NCBI GenBank assembly: GCA_019454165.1
Contig: CP075367.1
Coordinates: 891,971 to 955,970 of the forward strand
Length of the DNA: 64,000 bases
From: Anaerolineales bacterium
Lineage (GTDB): Bacteria > Chloroflexota > Anaerolineae > Anaerolineales > UBA11579
Direction: 5' to 3'
Shown in pieces: positions 32,358-41,509 of the stretch; positions within the stretch are counted from its first letter, which is position 1, and every line of letters begins with the position of its first letter. A model generated the notes under the pieces. It ran no database searches. It was not told where the DNA came from and worked only from the letters and a program-made list of their open reading frames with translations. The position numbers were made by a program, and so were the translations under genes.

Positions 32358-34799
32358 ATGGCACAGAAGTACAACCCGGCCGAGATCGAGGCCAAATGGC
32401 AGCAAAAGTGGGAGGCGGATGGCATTTACCATGCCGACATTGACCCCAGCCGCCCCAAGCACTACGCGCTCACCATGCTGCCGTACCCCTCAGGCAATTT
32501 GCATATCGGTCACTGGTACGCCATGACCCCGTCGGACGCGCGGGCGCGCTTCATGCGCATGCGCGGGCACAACGTCATGTTCCCGATGGGCTTCGACGCC
32601 TTCGGTCTGCCGGCCGAGAACGCCGCCATCCAGCGCAACATCCATCCCAAAGAATGGACCTACGCCAATATCGAGAACATGCGCAAGCAGCTGCGCAGCA
32701 TGGGCGCCATGTTCGATTGGCGGCGCGAGGCCGTGTCCTCTGACCCGGAGTATTACCGCTGGACGCAGTGGTTCTTCCTGCAGCTGTACAAGAACGGCCT
32801 GGCCTATCGCAAGATGGCCGCGGTGGACTGGTGCCCGAAGGACAACACCACCCTGGCGCGCGAGCAGGTGGTGGGCGAGAAGCGGGTGTGCGAGCGCTGC
32901 GGCACGCCTGTGATCAAGAAGAATTTGGAGCAGTGGTTCTTCCGCATCACCAACTATGCGGATGAGCTGCTGAACTTCGTGGGCATCGATTGGCCGCAGC
33001 AGATCCAGACTTTGCAGACCAACTGGATCGGTCGCTCTGAAGGCGCCAATGTGGTCTTCAAGACCGAAGGCGGCGATGAGTTCACTATCTTCACCACCCG
33101 GCCGGATACGCTGTGGGGTGCTACGTTCATGGTGCTGGCGCCTGAGCACCCGCTGGTGAGCAAGGTCACCACGGCCGACAAGAAGGCCGAGGTGGAAGCG
33201 TATGTGGCCGAAGCCACACGCCAGACCGATATTGAGCGCGAGTCGACTGAGAAGGAAAAGACCGGTGTATTCACCGGCGGCTATGCCATCAACCCGGTCA
33301 GCGGAGAGCGCGTGCCGATCTGGACGGCCGACTATGTGCTGATGACGTACGGCACCGGCGCCATCATGGCTGTGCCGGCCCACGACGAGCGCGACTTTAG
33401 TTTTGCGCGCAAGTATGGGCTGGAAGTGCGCCCGGTCATCCAACCCGAAGGCGAAGCGCTGGATGGGGCCACGATGGCCCACGCCGCCACGCACGAAGGT
33501 GTGATGGTCAACAGCGGGCCGCTGACCGGCACCCCGGCGCAGCAGGCGGTGGCCGACACCATCGCCTTCTTGCAGCAGAAGCAGGCCGGCAAGGCCACGG
33601 TGGGCTACCGTATCCGTGACTGGCTGATCTCGCGCCAGCGCTACTGGGGCGCGCCGATCCCCATTGTGTATTGCCAGGACTGCGGCGCCCAGCCGGTGCC
33701 GGATGAGCAACTGCCCGTGCTGTTGCCGGACGACGTGGAGTGGACGCCCACCGGCGAAAGCCCGTTGAAGCTGCACCCCACCTGGAAGCACACCACTTGC
33801 CCGCACTGCGGCAAGCCGGCTGAACGCGACACCGACACGATGGACACCTTCATGTGCTCGTCGTGGTACTTCCTGCGCTACCTGAGCCCGCACTACGACA
33901 AGGCGCCCTACGACCAGAAGGAATACGACTACTGGATGCCGGTGGACACCTACACCGGCGGCGCAGAGCACGCCGTGATGCACTTGCTGTATGTACGCTT
34001 CTTTCACAAGGCGCTGCGTGACCTCGGCATCACCGAGGGCCACGAGCCGATGCTGCAGCTGCGCAACCAGGGACAGATATTGGGGCCGGACGGCCAGCGC
34101 ATGAGCAAATCACGCGGCAACGTGATCGACCCGGACGAGCAGGTGCGCTTGTACGGCGCGGATACCGTGCGGGCGTACTTGATGTTCGGCTACCGCTGGA
34201 ATGAAGGCGGTGCGTGGAGCGACGAGAACATTCAGGGCGTCGTGCGCTGGATGCATAAGGTATGGACTCTGTTCACCGAGGGCGGGCAGGGCGGCGGCAA
34301 ACCGGACGCGGCGGCCGCTAAGGCGCTGCGCCGCAAGGTGCACCAGACCATCCAGAAGGTCTCGCGCGACCTGGAAACGTTTGAGTTCAACACCATCATC
34401 TCCGCTTACATGGAGCTGGCCAACACCATGGTGGAGTTGCGCGGCAAGGCGGAAGGCAGCCCCGAATGGGAAGAGGCCAAGGATGTGTACCTGCGCCTGA
34501 TGGCGCCGGTCACCCCGCACGTGGCCGAGGAGTTGTGGACGCAGGCGGGCAAGCCGTACTCGGTTCACTTGCAGCCCTGGCCCGTAGCTGACGAGGCTGC
34601 GGCGCGTGAGGACGAGATCACGCTGGTGGTGCAGGTCAACGGCAAGCTGCGCGACCGCATCAGCGTCCCGGCCGGCATCAGCGAGGCCGATGCCAAGGCC
34701 CGCGCCCTGGCCAGCGAAGCGGTGGCCAAGGCGCTGGACGGCAAGACGCCGCGCCAGGTCATCGTGGTCAAGGGCAAGCTGGTCAATATCGTTCTGTAG
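32358..34799 (+). CDS. leuS: Leucyl-tRNA synthetase
   Basis: 813 residues, normal bacterial length. HIGH motif at 49-52 in SGNLHIGHW; zinc-type CERC and CQDC/CPHC pairs; CP1 editing domain with TTRPDTLWGATF; KMSKS variant RMSKS at 581-585. The C-terminal anticodon-binding domain follows. It charges tRNA-Leu in the cytoplasm. An AAGGAG site lies 5 bases before the ATG, and expression is controlled by the T-box upstream. Confidence 0.98.
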   Translation: MAQKYNPAEIEAKWQQKWEADGIYHADIDPSRPKHYALTMLPYPSGNLHIGHWYAMTPSDARARFMRMRGHNVMFPMGFDAFGLPAENAAIQRNIHPKEWTYANIENMRKQLRSMGAMFDWRREAVSSDPEYYRWTQWFFLQLYKNGLAYRKMAAVDWCPKDNTTLAREQVVGEKRVCERCGTPVIKKNLEQWFFRITNYADELLNFVGIDWPQQIQTLQTNWIGRSEGANVVFKTEGGDEFTIFTTRPDTLWGATFMVLAPEHPLVSKVTTADKKAEVEAYVAEATRQTDIERESTEKEKTGVFTGGYAINPVSGERVPIWTADYVLMTYGTGAIMAVPAHDERDFSFARKYGLEVRPVIQPEGEALDGATMAHAATHEGVMVNSGPLTGTPAQQAVADTIAFLQQKQAGKATVGYRIRDWLISRQRYWGAPIPIVYCQDCGAQPVPDEQLPVLLPDDVEWTPTGESPLKLHPTWKHTTCPHCGKPAERDTDTMDTFMCSSWYFLRYLSPHYDKAPYDQKEYDYWMPVDTYTGGAEHAVMHLLYVRFFHKALRDLGITEGHEPMLQLRNQGQILGPDGQRMSKSRGNVIDPDEQVRLYGADTVRAYLMFGYRWNEGGAWSDENIQGVVRWMHKVWTLFTEGGQGGGKPDAAAAKALRRKVHQTIQKVSRDLETFEFNTIISAYMELANTMVELRGKAEGSPEWEEAKDVYLRLMAPVTPHVAEELWTQAGKPYSVHLQPWPVADEAAAREDEITLVVQVNGKLRDRISVPAGISEADAKARALASEAVAKALDGKTPRQVIVVKGKLVNIVL

Positions 34800-34844
34800 G
34801 GTATGTAGCAGCAATCCCCTGCATCGTTTATCATCCAGTCACTC

Positions 34845-35801
34845 ATGGACTGGTTGAGGGGCATTCTGCGTGAGAATCGCACTGAAACAAGCAGCCCGCC
34901 GTACTGGCGGGCTGCTTTCATGGTGTTGCTCGGCGCGGCTGTGTTCGGTTGGCTGCTGCGAGATGCGCCGCTGCTGGGTTGGGACTGGTTCCACACCATC
35001 CGCATCGGCGGCGATATTGATGTCTGGTATCCGGGCTGGACCAAGCTGCTGACCCGCCCGCTGGCAGGCTTGCCGTGGCGCTGGGGTCTGGCATTCTCTA
35101 ATGGATTGATGCTGGCCGGGGTGGCGATCGCCACCTACTTGCAGCGGCGTGACCGCTGGAGTGCGCTGGGCGCGGTGCTGGCGGTGCTCAGCCCGCCGGT
35201 GCTGGTGCTCCTGTGGGCCGGTAACGTGGACGGCTGGGCCTTGTTGGGCTACCTGACCCTGCCGTGGGGCGTGCCGCTGCTGATGATCAAGCCCACCATC
35301 GGCGCGTTCGTGCTGCTGACCCGGCGCAGTTGGTTCATCGCCGGGCTGGTTTTTACGGCGCTCACGCTGCTCGTGTGGGGCTGGTGGCCGGCGCAAGCGA
35401 TCGGCATGCATGTGACCGGCGGCAACATCCATACCTCGTCAAGCATGGGCTGGTACATCCTCGGCTGGCCGATCGGAGCGCTGGGCGTGCTGCTGATGCT
35501 GTTCACGGATCGCAAGAGCCCGTGGCATATGATGGCGGCCGGCTCGTTCCTGATGCCGTACGTGTTTCCGTATCACTTCATTTTGCTGCTGCCGGCGCTT
35601 GGGCGCTGGGGCGGGTTGCGCCAGGTGCTGGTTTGGCTGGCGGCCTGGACCCTGTTCGGTTCGTTCATTTTTGGCTACGCGGCCACCTGGGTCGGCTACC
35701 TGTTCCCGCTGGTCGTGTGGCTGTTCATCTTTGAGGAGACGCCGCGCAGCCAGACCTGGCTGGCCGAGGTGCAGAGGCTATGGCGGACAAGCAAGGCGTA
35801 G
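34845..35801 (+). CDS. Multi-pass membrane protein, unknown function
   Basis: 318 residues with eight or nine hydrophobic segments. The first outside loop contains WDWFHTIRIGGDIDVWYPGWTK, and a central PWGVPLLMIKPTIGAFVLL recalls the MxKP segment of GT87 (DUF2029) glycosyltransferase-like membrane proteins, but no catalytic Asp can be assigned. It follows leuS and overlaps the DUF1801 gene by 22 bases. Confidence 0.7.
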   Translation: MDWLRGILRENRTETSSPPYWRAAFMVLLGAAVFGWLLRDAPLLGWDWFHTIRIGGDIDVWYPGWTKLLTRPLAGLPWRWGLAFSNGLMLAGVAIATYLQRRDRWSALGAVLAVLSPPVLVLLWAGNVDGWALLGYLTLPWGVPLLMIKPTIGAFVLLTRRSWFIAGLVFTALTLLVWGWWPAQAIGMHVTGGNIHTSSSMGWYILGWPIGALGVLLMLFTDRKSPWHMMAAGSFLMPYVFPYHFILLLPALGRWGGLRQVLVWLAAWTLFGSFIFGYAATWVGYLFPLVVWLFIFEETPRSQTWLAEVQRLWRTSKA

Positions 35802-36157
35802 AAGAATACATCGCTGGTCTCGAAGAGCCGCAAAGGTCGATTGTCGCGACGCTGCGCGCAATGATCCTGTCTGCGGATGCGGAGGTGGCCGAGCGCATCA
35901 AGTGGAACGCCCCCAGCTTCGGTTATGGCGACGAGGACCGCATCACGTTCAATCTGCGCAAGGGCGTCATGCTCATCTTCCACCGCGGCGCTAAGGCGGA
36001 GGGCGATGCGGCTTTTGCATTCGAAGACCCGTCGGGCTTGGTGGAGTGGCTCAATAACGAGCGCGGAACGGTGCGCTTCGACAGCCTGGCGGACGCCGAA
36101 GCGAGCAAGGCCAAGTTCGTGAAGCTGGTGAAGGCCTGGTTGAAGGCTACGAGATAA
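35780..36157 (+). CDS. DUF1801 domain protein
   Basis: 125 residues. VEEYIAGLEEPQRSIVATLRAMIL, VAERIKWNAPSFGYGDEDRITF and LMLIFHRGAK-type strands match DUF1801, a small single-domain fold of unknown activity. The start overlaps the preceding membrane protein, so translation is probably coupled. Confidence 0.85.
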   Translation: MADKQGVEEYIAGLEEPQRSIVATLRAMILSADAEVAERIKWNAPSFGYGDEDRITFNLRKGVMLIFHRGAKAEGDAAFAFEDPSGLVEWLNNERGTVRFDSLADAEASKAKFVKLVKAWLKATR

Positions 36158-36164
36158 AAAAGCG

Positions 36165-36188
36165 GGCCGGTCTTAGACCGGCCTCTAC
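36165..36188. repeat. Palindrome of the GTAGGGGC-like family
   Basis: GGCCGGTCT, one T, AGACCGGCC, then TCTAC. The A-run before it lets it act as a terminator on the minus strand. It sits between the DUF1801 gene and the convergent GT87 gene. Confidence 0.7.
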
Positions 36189-36198
36189 ATTTCCAAAA

Positions 36199-37413
36199 CT
36201 AACGGGCTTGAGTTGTGCGCGGTTTACGTGAGCGCCGGCGTTCTACGCCGCCGGGCGGCAGGGCGCCGCGCGGGTCACGCGCATACGGCGTGCTCACCAC
36301 CCACAGGCCCAGCGCCCAGACCGCCAGCGGCAGCAGGGCGCTCAGCGTCTCCCGGCCGCGCAGCTGCGCCACCAGGTGCAGCGCGTAGGGCAGAGCCAGC
36401 ATGACCGCCAGCAGCCAGGGCCACAGGCGCCGGCGCAGTTCGGGCGCCGAATGCTCGGCGTGGCGCAGGGTCAGCAGCAGCGGGATCAGCAACAGGACGA
36501 AGTCATAGGTCCACGCATACGGGGAGAGGAACAGCGAGAGCGGCACGAATAACAGCACTACTGAGGTGAAGTTGGTGTGCTTGTAGCGGCGCATCCACCA
36601 TACCGAGAAGATCGCCAAGGCAACCGCCACCACGCCGCCAATGAGCGACCAGGCCGGCGCGCCAAGATCGGCCAGCATGCCCCACAAGGTTGGCACCTGG
36701 GCCTGGTTGGCCTGCAGCGTGCCGCCGCGGCCCAGCGTATGCTCCAGCCAGACTTGCAGCCAGCCCGGGCGCACCAGCACGCTGATGAAGTACAGCGCCA
36801 GCGCACTGGCGGCGGTGCTGATCCACACCCGCCAGCGGCGATGGGCCAGCGCCCAGCCCATGATGGCCCAGGCCAGGAACAGCACCGGGCTGGGGCGCAG
36901 GGCGGCCAGGGCCAGCATGGCGCCCGCCGCCCAGTCTTTGCGGCGCATCAGCAGCATGTAGGCGGCTGAGAGGAAGAACAGCAATAAGAATGAAGGGTGG
37001 CGCTGCCACCAGGCAATGATGGTGGGCAGGAACAGCACGACGCACGCCATGATCAGGGCCAGGCGGCGCGGCTGGCGCAGGTCTACGCCGCGCAGCAGCC
37101 AATAGCACGAGACGGCCAGCAGCAACTGGCAGAAGAGCAGCCAGGCCACCTCGCCGGCCGCGGCGGGCAGCAGCGAGAACGGTGCGAACAGCAGCGCCAT
37201 TGGCGGCGGATAGATGAATACGGCGTTATCCGTGTAGCCATCCCCAAACAGGCGGTGGGCCGCGTCCCATTGGGCCGGATCGTACAGGTCCAGCCCGTTG
37301 CGCAGGGCGGTGCCGGCAATGTGCATCATTGGGTAGGTATTGTCCGGTTGCGCACCGGGGCCGACATAGATGTTGAGAACCAGCAGCAGCGCCAGCACGG
37401 CGATACCGAGCAA
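36199..37413 (-). CDS. GT87/DUF2029-family membrane glycosyltransferase-like protein
   Basis: 404 residues from the first conventional start, a TTG at 37413. Nine or ten membrane segments. The outside loop has MMHIAGTALRNGLDLYDPAQWDAA and VFIYPPPMALLFAPFSLLP, the GT87 pattern, in which the loop Asp acts in polyprenyl-phosphate-mannose-dependent transfer. The open frame extends 36 codons upstream with a basic, Pro-rich, cytoplasmic-looking stretch to an ATA at 37521 behind GGAGG. The true start is therefore uncertain. The C-terminal tail is Arg-rich. Confidence 0.85.
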   Translation of the reverse strand: MLGIAVLALLLVLNIYVGPGAQPDNTYPMMHIAGTALRNGLDLYDPAQWDAAHRLFGDGYTDNAVFIYPPPMALLFAPFSLLPAAAGEVAWLLFCQLLLAVSCYWLLRGVDLRQPRRLALIMACVVLFLPTIIAWWQRHPSFLLLFFLSAAYMLLMRRKDWAAGAMLALAALRPSPVLFLAWAIMGWALAHRRWRVWISTAASALALYFISVLVRPGWLQVWLEHTLGRGGTLQANQAQVPTLWGMLADLGAPAWSLIGGVVAVALAIFSVWWMRRYKHTNFTSVVLLFVPLSLFLSPYAWTYDFVLLLIPLLLTLRHAEHSAPELRRRLWPWLLAVMLALPYALHLVAQLRGRETLSALLPLAVWALGLWVVSTPYARDPRGALPPGGVERRRSRKPRTTQAR

Positions 37414-37517
37414 GATCAGGGCGACGTTGTTCGCCTTCGGCGGCGGGCTGGGTTTGGGGGCGCGTGGAATGCTGCGTTTGCGTGTGGCGGTCTTGCGAGC
37501 CCCCTGTTTGCGCGTAG

Positions 37518-39350
37518 CTATGCGGCGCCTCCGGCCAAGCGGGCACGTTCCTGCTCGGCGATCTCAGGTTCCAGTTTCTTGTACAGCGGGCCGGGCTGGC
37601 GCAGTTGGCGGCCACCCTCCAGGGCGCTGGGGCGCCAGTGGCCCGGGATGGCCGCGGCGCGGTAGCGCAGGGCCTGGTGCTCGCCCAGGCTGTCGGCGAT
37701 GGATTCGGTGTACTGCTCGCCGAAGAGCGGGGCGTGGTAGCCCAGCATGCTGTGCAGCGCCTCGGCGCTGTGCGGCAGGAAAGGCGCCAGCAGCAGCTTG
37801 AGGTTGTCAATGGCGCGTAGGGCGGTGTAGATGGTGACGGCGGCGGCGTCCTTGTCGATCTTGACCTGGGTCCAGGGCGCCTGCTCGTCGAGGTAGCGGT
37901 TCACCTCGGCGGCCAGGCGCATGGCTTCGCCGAGGGCGGCGCGCAGCTTGACGCTCTCGAGCAGCTGGCCCACGGAGTCGAAGCCGGCTTCTACGATTGC
38001 GAGCAGCTCGCGGTCTTGCGGGCGGAGGAGGGCGTTGGGCGCAGCATGCTGCGCCCCTACGGCTCGCAAAGACGGGTTCGGGACATGGCCGTCCCAGTGT
38101 TTGGCGGCGAAAGAGAGCACGCGGTTGGCCAGGTTGCCCCAGGTGGCGACGAGCTCGTTGTTGTTGCGGCGCACAAAATCATCCCAATCCCAGTTGGCGT
38201 CGCTGGTCTCAGGCATGTTGACGGTCAGGTAATAGCGCAGCGGGTCAGCGTCGTAGCGGCTGAGGAAATCCAGCCCCCATACGCCCCAGTTGCGGCTGCC
38301 GGAGATCTTGCGGTTCTCCATGTTGAGGAATTCGTTGGCGGGCACGTCGTAGGGCAGGGTCAGCGGCTTGTCCTCGGCGCCTTCAAAGGTGCGGGCGAAC
38401 TCATCGGCCACGCCGATGAGTTCCGCCGGCCACATGATGGCATGGAAATCAATGTTGTCCTTGCCGATGAAGTAGTAGGCGCGGGCTGCGGGGTCGGTCC
38501 ACCAGCGGTGCCAGGCCTCCGGCTGGCCGCTGAGGGCGGCCCACTCGATGGCGGCGGAGAGGTAGCCGATGACCGCCTCAAACCAGACGTAGAGGCGTTT
38601 ATCGTCCCAGCCGGCTTCGGGCACCGGGATACCCCAATCCAGATCGCGCGTGATGGGGCGGCCGCGCAGGCCTTCGCTGCGGATCCAGCCCAGTGAGCGG
38701 TTGACGACGTTGGGGCGCCAGTAGCTCTTGCGCTCCTCGAGGAAGCTGACCACTTGGCTCTCCATCTTGCCGAGGTCGAGGAAGTAATGCGTGGTGTTGC
38801 GCAGCTCTGGGGTGGAGCCGTCTTCCTTGGCGCGTGGATTGATGAGCTGGGTCGAGTCGAGCACGTTGCCGCAGTTATCGCACTGGTCGCCGCGGGCGCC
38901 GTCGAAGCCGCAGATATAGCAGGTGCCCTCGACGTAGCGGTCAGGCAGGAACTTGGCCAGGCTGGCCGAGTACCACTGCTGCTGCTCCTCGGTGTAGAGG
39001 TAGCCGCGCTGCTTCAGTGCGGTGAACATGGCCTGCGAGACCTTGAAGTGGTTCTCGGTGTGGGTGCTGGTGAACAGGTCGTACTGCAAGCCCAGCTTCT
39101 GGAAGAGTTCAATGAAGCCGGCGTGGTAGCGGTGGTAGACCACCTCGGGGCCGACGCCCTCGGCGTCAGACTTGACGGTGATGGGCGTGCCGTGGGCATC
39201 CGAGCCGGAGACCATCAGCACTTGGTTGCCCTTGAGGCGCTGGTAGCGGGCGAAGATATCGGCAGGCAGGTAGGAGCCGGTGATGTTGCCGACATGGATC
39301 TCAGCATTGGCGTACGGCCAGGCGACGGCGACGAGGATGTGTTTGCTCAT
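37518..39350 (-). CDS. metG: Methionyl-tRNA synthetase
   Basis: 610 residues. HIGH-type IHVGN near residue 18; GSDAHGTPI; zinc pairs CYICG and CDNCG; the KMSKS position reads KISGS at 348-352 followed by RNWGVW, a variant also seen in archaeal-type MetRS. The helical anticodon domain follows. It charges tRNA-Met. An in-frame stretch at about 428-440 (LRAVGAQHAAPN) is encoded by a palindromic repeat and is probably an insertion in a surface loop before the anticodon domain. No C-terminal tRNA-binding domain is fused. Confidence 0.97.
   Translation of the reverse strand: MSKHILVAVAWPYANAEIHVGNITGSYLPADIFARYQRLKGNQVLMVSGSDAHGTPITVKSDAEGVGPEVVYHRYHAGFIELFQKLGLQYDLFTSTHTENHFKVSQAMFTALKQRGYLYTEEQQQWYSASLAKFLPDRYVEGTCYICGFDGARGDQCDNCGNVLDSTQLINPRAKEDGSTPELRNTTHYFLDLGKMESQVVSFLEERKSYWRPNVVNRSLGWIRSEGLRGRPITRDLDWGIPVPEAGWDDKRLYVWFEAVIGYLSAAIEWAALSGQPEAWHRWWTDPAARAYYFIGKDNIDFHAIMWPAELIGVADEFARTFEGAEDKPLTLPYDVPANEFLNMENRKISGSRNWGVWGLDFLSRYDADPLRYYLTVNMPETSDANWDWDDFVRRNNNELVATWGNLANRVLSFAAKHWDGHVPNPSLRAVGAQHAAPNALLRPQDRELLAIVEAGFDSVGQLLESVKLRAALGEAMRLAAEVNRYLDEQAPWTQVKIDKDAAAVTIYTALRAIDNLKLLLAPFLPHSAEALHSMLGYHAPLFGEQYTESIADSLGEHQALRYRAAAIPGHWRPSALEGGRQLRQPGPLYKKLEPEIAEQERARLAGGAA
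38037..38060. repeat. Palindromic repeat inside metG
   Basis: A perfect 20-base palindrome, GGGCGCAGCATGCTGCGCCC (38037-38056), followed by CTAC. The outer bases match the intergenic GTAGGGGC family; here it lies in a coding region and stays in frame. Confidence 0.8.
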
Positions 39351-39405
39351 ACGTTGAGCCAGTATACAACGGCGCGCCGCGCTGCCGCCAGTGCGGCGCG
39401 TGGTG

Positions 39406-40230
39406 TTAGTGCTGCGAGAGCGACACGATGAAGAAGGTCACCCAATACGGGTCGATCAGGTTGGCCAGCGTGCCCCACATGAGGCCGAGCAGCGCGCCGC
39501 CCAGCACATCGCGCGGGTAGTGGGCGCCCACGTACATGCGGGTGAAGCCCACGCCGGCGGCCACGGCGTACATGAGGGCGCCGAGCAGGAAGCCGGGCTC
39601 CAGGTGATGGTTGAGCAGGGCGGCCAGGAAGAAGATCTGCGAGGTGTGCCCGCTGGGGAAGGAGCGCCCGGGCTCACGCCAGCCGACGACGCGGGCGTTG
39701 GGGTTGGTGAGGAAGGGACGCGCACGGTCGGTCAGGGCTTTGAGCACCTCGACCATCAGCGAGAGGGTCAGCGTGCCGAGGGCCAACTGCAGCGAGAGAT
39801 CGCGGTTGCTGCGCCAAAAGTAGATGGCGAGACCGATGGCAAGGATGCCGCTGCCGAGTTGGCTGAAGCTGCCGAGAGTAATATCCAGCCAGCGCGGGCG
39901 GCGGCCGCGCAGGTTGAAGAACAGGAAGGCGCGGTTATCGATCTCCTGCCCGCGGGCCCACAGCAGCGAGAGGGCCAGCAAACCCAGGATCAACATGGGC
40001 ACGATCAGGTTGCGCTGCAGGGTCAGGGCGCGCCACAGCACCTCGCGCTGCTCAGGTGGGGCGAAGCTGAGCAGGAAGACCAGGGCGCTCAGCGAGGCAA
40101 CGAAGATGCCGATGCGGTAGGGGAGCGGGCGTTTATGGGAACTGGGGGTGGGCTTGACCTGCTCTTGCAGGGTTTCGACTTGCTCCTGCAGGGTTTCGAC
40201 AATGGGGGGCGGTGTGTTCTTTTTGGGCAT
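39406..40230 (-). CDS. PAP2-family membrane phosphatase
   Basis: 274 residues. The three acid-phosphatase motifs are present: KALTDRARP, PSGHTSQIFF and RMYVGAHYPRDVLGG. Five or six membrane segments. Such enzymes dephosphorylate phosphatidic acid or undecaprenyl pyrophosphate at the membrane. The N-terminus carries a duplicated ETLQEQV heptad, a short coiled coil. It lies 9 bases after the lipid kinase gene, so a lipid-phosphate role is plausible. Confidence 0.93.
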   Translation of the reverse strand: MPKKNTPPPIVETLQEQVETLQEQVKPTPSSHKRPLPYRIGIFVASLSALVFLLSFAPPEQREVLWRALTLQRNLIVPMLILGLLALSLLWARGQEIDNRAFLFFNLRGRRPRWLDITLGSFSQLGSGILAIGLAIYFWRSNRDLSLQLALGTLTLSLMVEVLKALTDRARPFLTNPNARVVGWREPGRSFPSGHTSQIFFLAALLNHHLEPGFLLGALMYAVAAGVGFTRMYVGAHYPRDVLGGALLGLMWGTLANLIDPYWVTFFIVSLSQH

Positions 40231-40239
40231 CGTTGAAGT

Positions 40240-41175
40240 CTATTTCCTGCGGGCTTTGCCGCGTGCGGTGTGGGCGGCCATGACGGTGAGCGCCTTGGGC
40301 AGCACCTCGATCCTGGCGGAGCCGTGACCGAGCTCGAGGCCATCGGCCATGATGTTCATGGCCGGCAGCGAGTGTAGCCGAAGTTGCTTGACCTGGTAGT
40401 GCTTCAACGCTTCCTGATCCACGTTGCCGGCCAGCGAGCGGATGGCAAAGGAGATGAAGTGGAACTTGGTCATGTCTGAGAAGACGAACACATCCAGCTT
40501 GCCGTCGCGGTACGAGACCTTGGGGTCGATCTGGATGTTGGGGCCGATGTAGGGCATGTTGGCGACGAGCACCACATGGCCGCTGGCCTTGACCCTGCGA
40601 TGGCCGAGCTTGCTGCCCGCATCCAGCGTGAGGAGGGCCTGGCTGGGCTCGGCGGCCATGAAGGTGGAGATCCACTCGCCGATGCGGGTCACATCGCCGT
40701 GCTGCAGGTCATCGGTCAGCTCGTAGAGATCGGAGACCAGGCCGATGGTGACCAGCTCGAGGAAGTGGCGGGTCACGCCGCCGCTGCGGGCTCGGCCTAC
40801 GTCGATGCGCAGGGGCTGGCCGTTGCGCAGCAGGGCGACCGCACCGGGGATATCGGCCGGGACGCCGAGGTTGAGGGCCAGGTTGTTGCGGGTGCCGATA
40901 GGGATGATGCCCAGGCGCAGCGGGGTGCGCACCATGTGGTGGGCGACGCTATCCACCGTGCCGTCGCCGCCGGCCACCGCGACCAGGCGGGTGCCCTCGG
41001 CCAGGGCGCGGCGCACCACGGCGCGCACATCGGCCCCGGGCTCGATCACGAACACCTCGGGCAGGATGTCGTTGGCCTGCATGGCCAGCAGGATGTCGAT
41101 GAGCTGCTGGGGCGACTCGGTCTGGTTGCCGGCGGTGTAGTTGTAGATCAGCTTGACTTTGAGCGGTTTGGGCAT
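40240..41175 (-). CDS. Diacylglycerol kinase-like lipid kinase
   Basis: 311 residues. VKLIYNYTAG, VAVAGGDGTVDSVAHHM and LGIIPIGTRNNLALNLGVP are the nucleotide-binding motifs of the DAGK catalytic fold. The C-terminal beta domain includes KLDVFVFSDM and MADGLEL. It phosphorylates a membrane lipid such as diacylglycerol or undecaprenol. It precedes the PAP2 gene, which may catalyse the reverse reaction. Confidence 0.93.
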   Translation of the reverse strand: MPKPLKVKLIYNYTAGNQTESPQQLIDILLAMQANDILPEVFVIEPGADVRAVVRRALAEGTRLVAVAGGDGTVDSVAHHMVRTPLRLGIIPIGTRNNLALNLGVPADIPGAVALLRNGQPLRIDVGRARSGGVTRHFLELVTIGLVSDLYELTDDLQHGDVTRIGEWISTFMAAEPSQALLTLDAGSKLGHRRVKASGHVVLVANMPYIGPNIQIDPKVSYRDGKLDVFVFSDMTKFHFISFAIRSLAGNVDQEALKHYQVKQLRLHSLPAMNIMADGLELGHGSARIEVLPKALTVMAAHTARGKARRK

Positions 41176-41509
41176 AGTAGTTCGAACGGCGGTTTACTCC
41201 CCGCGTTATATGGAACGCATATGGTAACCCGGCAGGATCAGAGTAAAAGTATTAATCATCATCATGGCTGACGTGGGAGGGGCGGTCTCACAGTTAAAAG
41301 TTAAAAACTTGACAAACCATGCTTGCAAACAGGGTTGTACGGGCTCAGTTGTTAAGGTGCGCAGCTACGTTTGCATATGACCATGAGTTTGGAAACTGAA
41401 GGGAAATTGGTGGCAGGCGTCAAGGCACTGGTGCGGGTCTGGTAAGAATGCGGTAAGGCAGGCCGACTAGATAGAAAGCATGCAGGTATACTTGTGCGAA
41501 AGGTAACAA
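41176..41509. other. Intergenic region between lipid kinase and nfuA
   Basis: 334 bases, AT-richer than average. A TTGACA-like hexamer occurs near 41309 but no -10 box lies at the right distance. A GCGAAAGGTAAC ribosome site precedes nfuA. No small ORF with a credible start was found. Confidence 0.5.
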
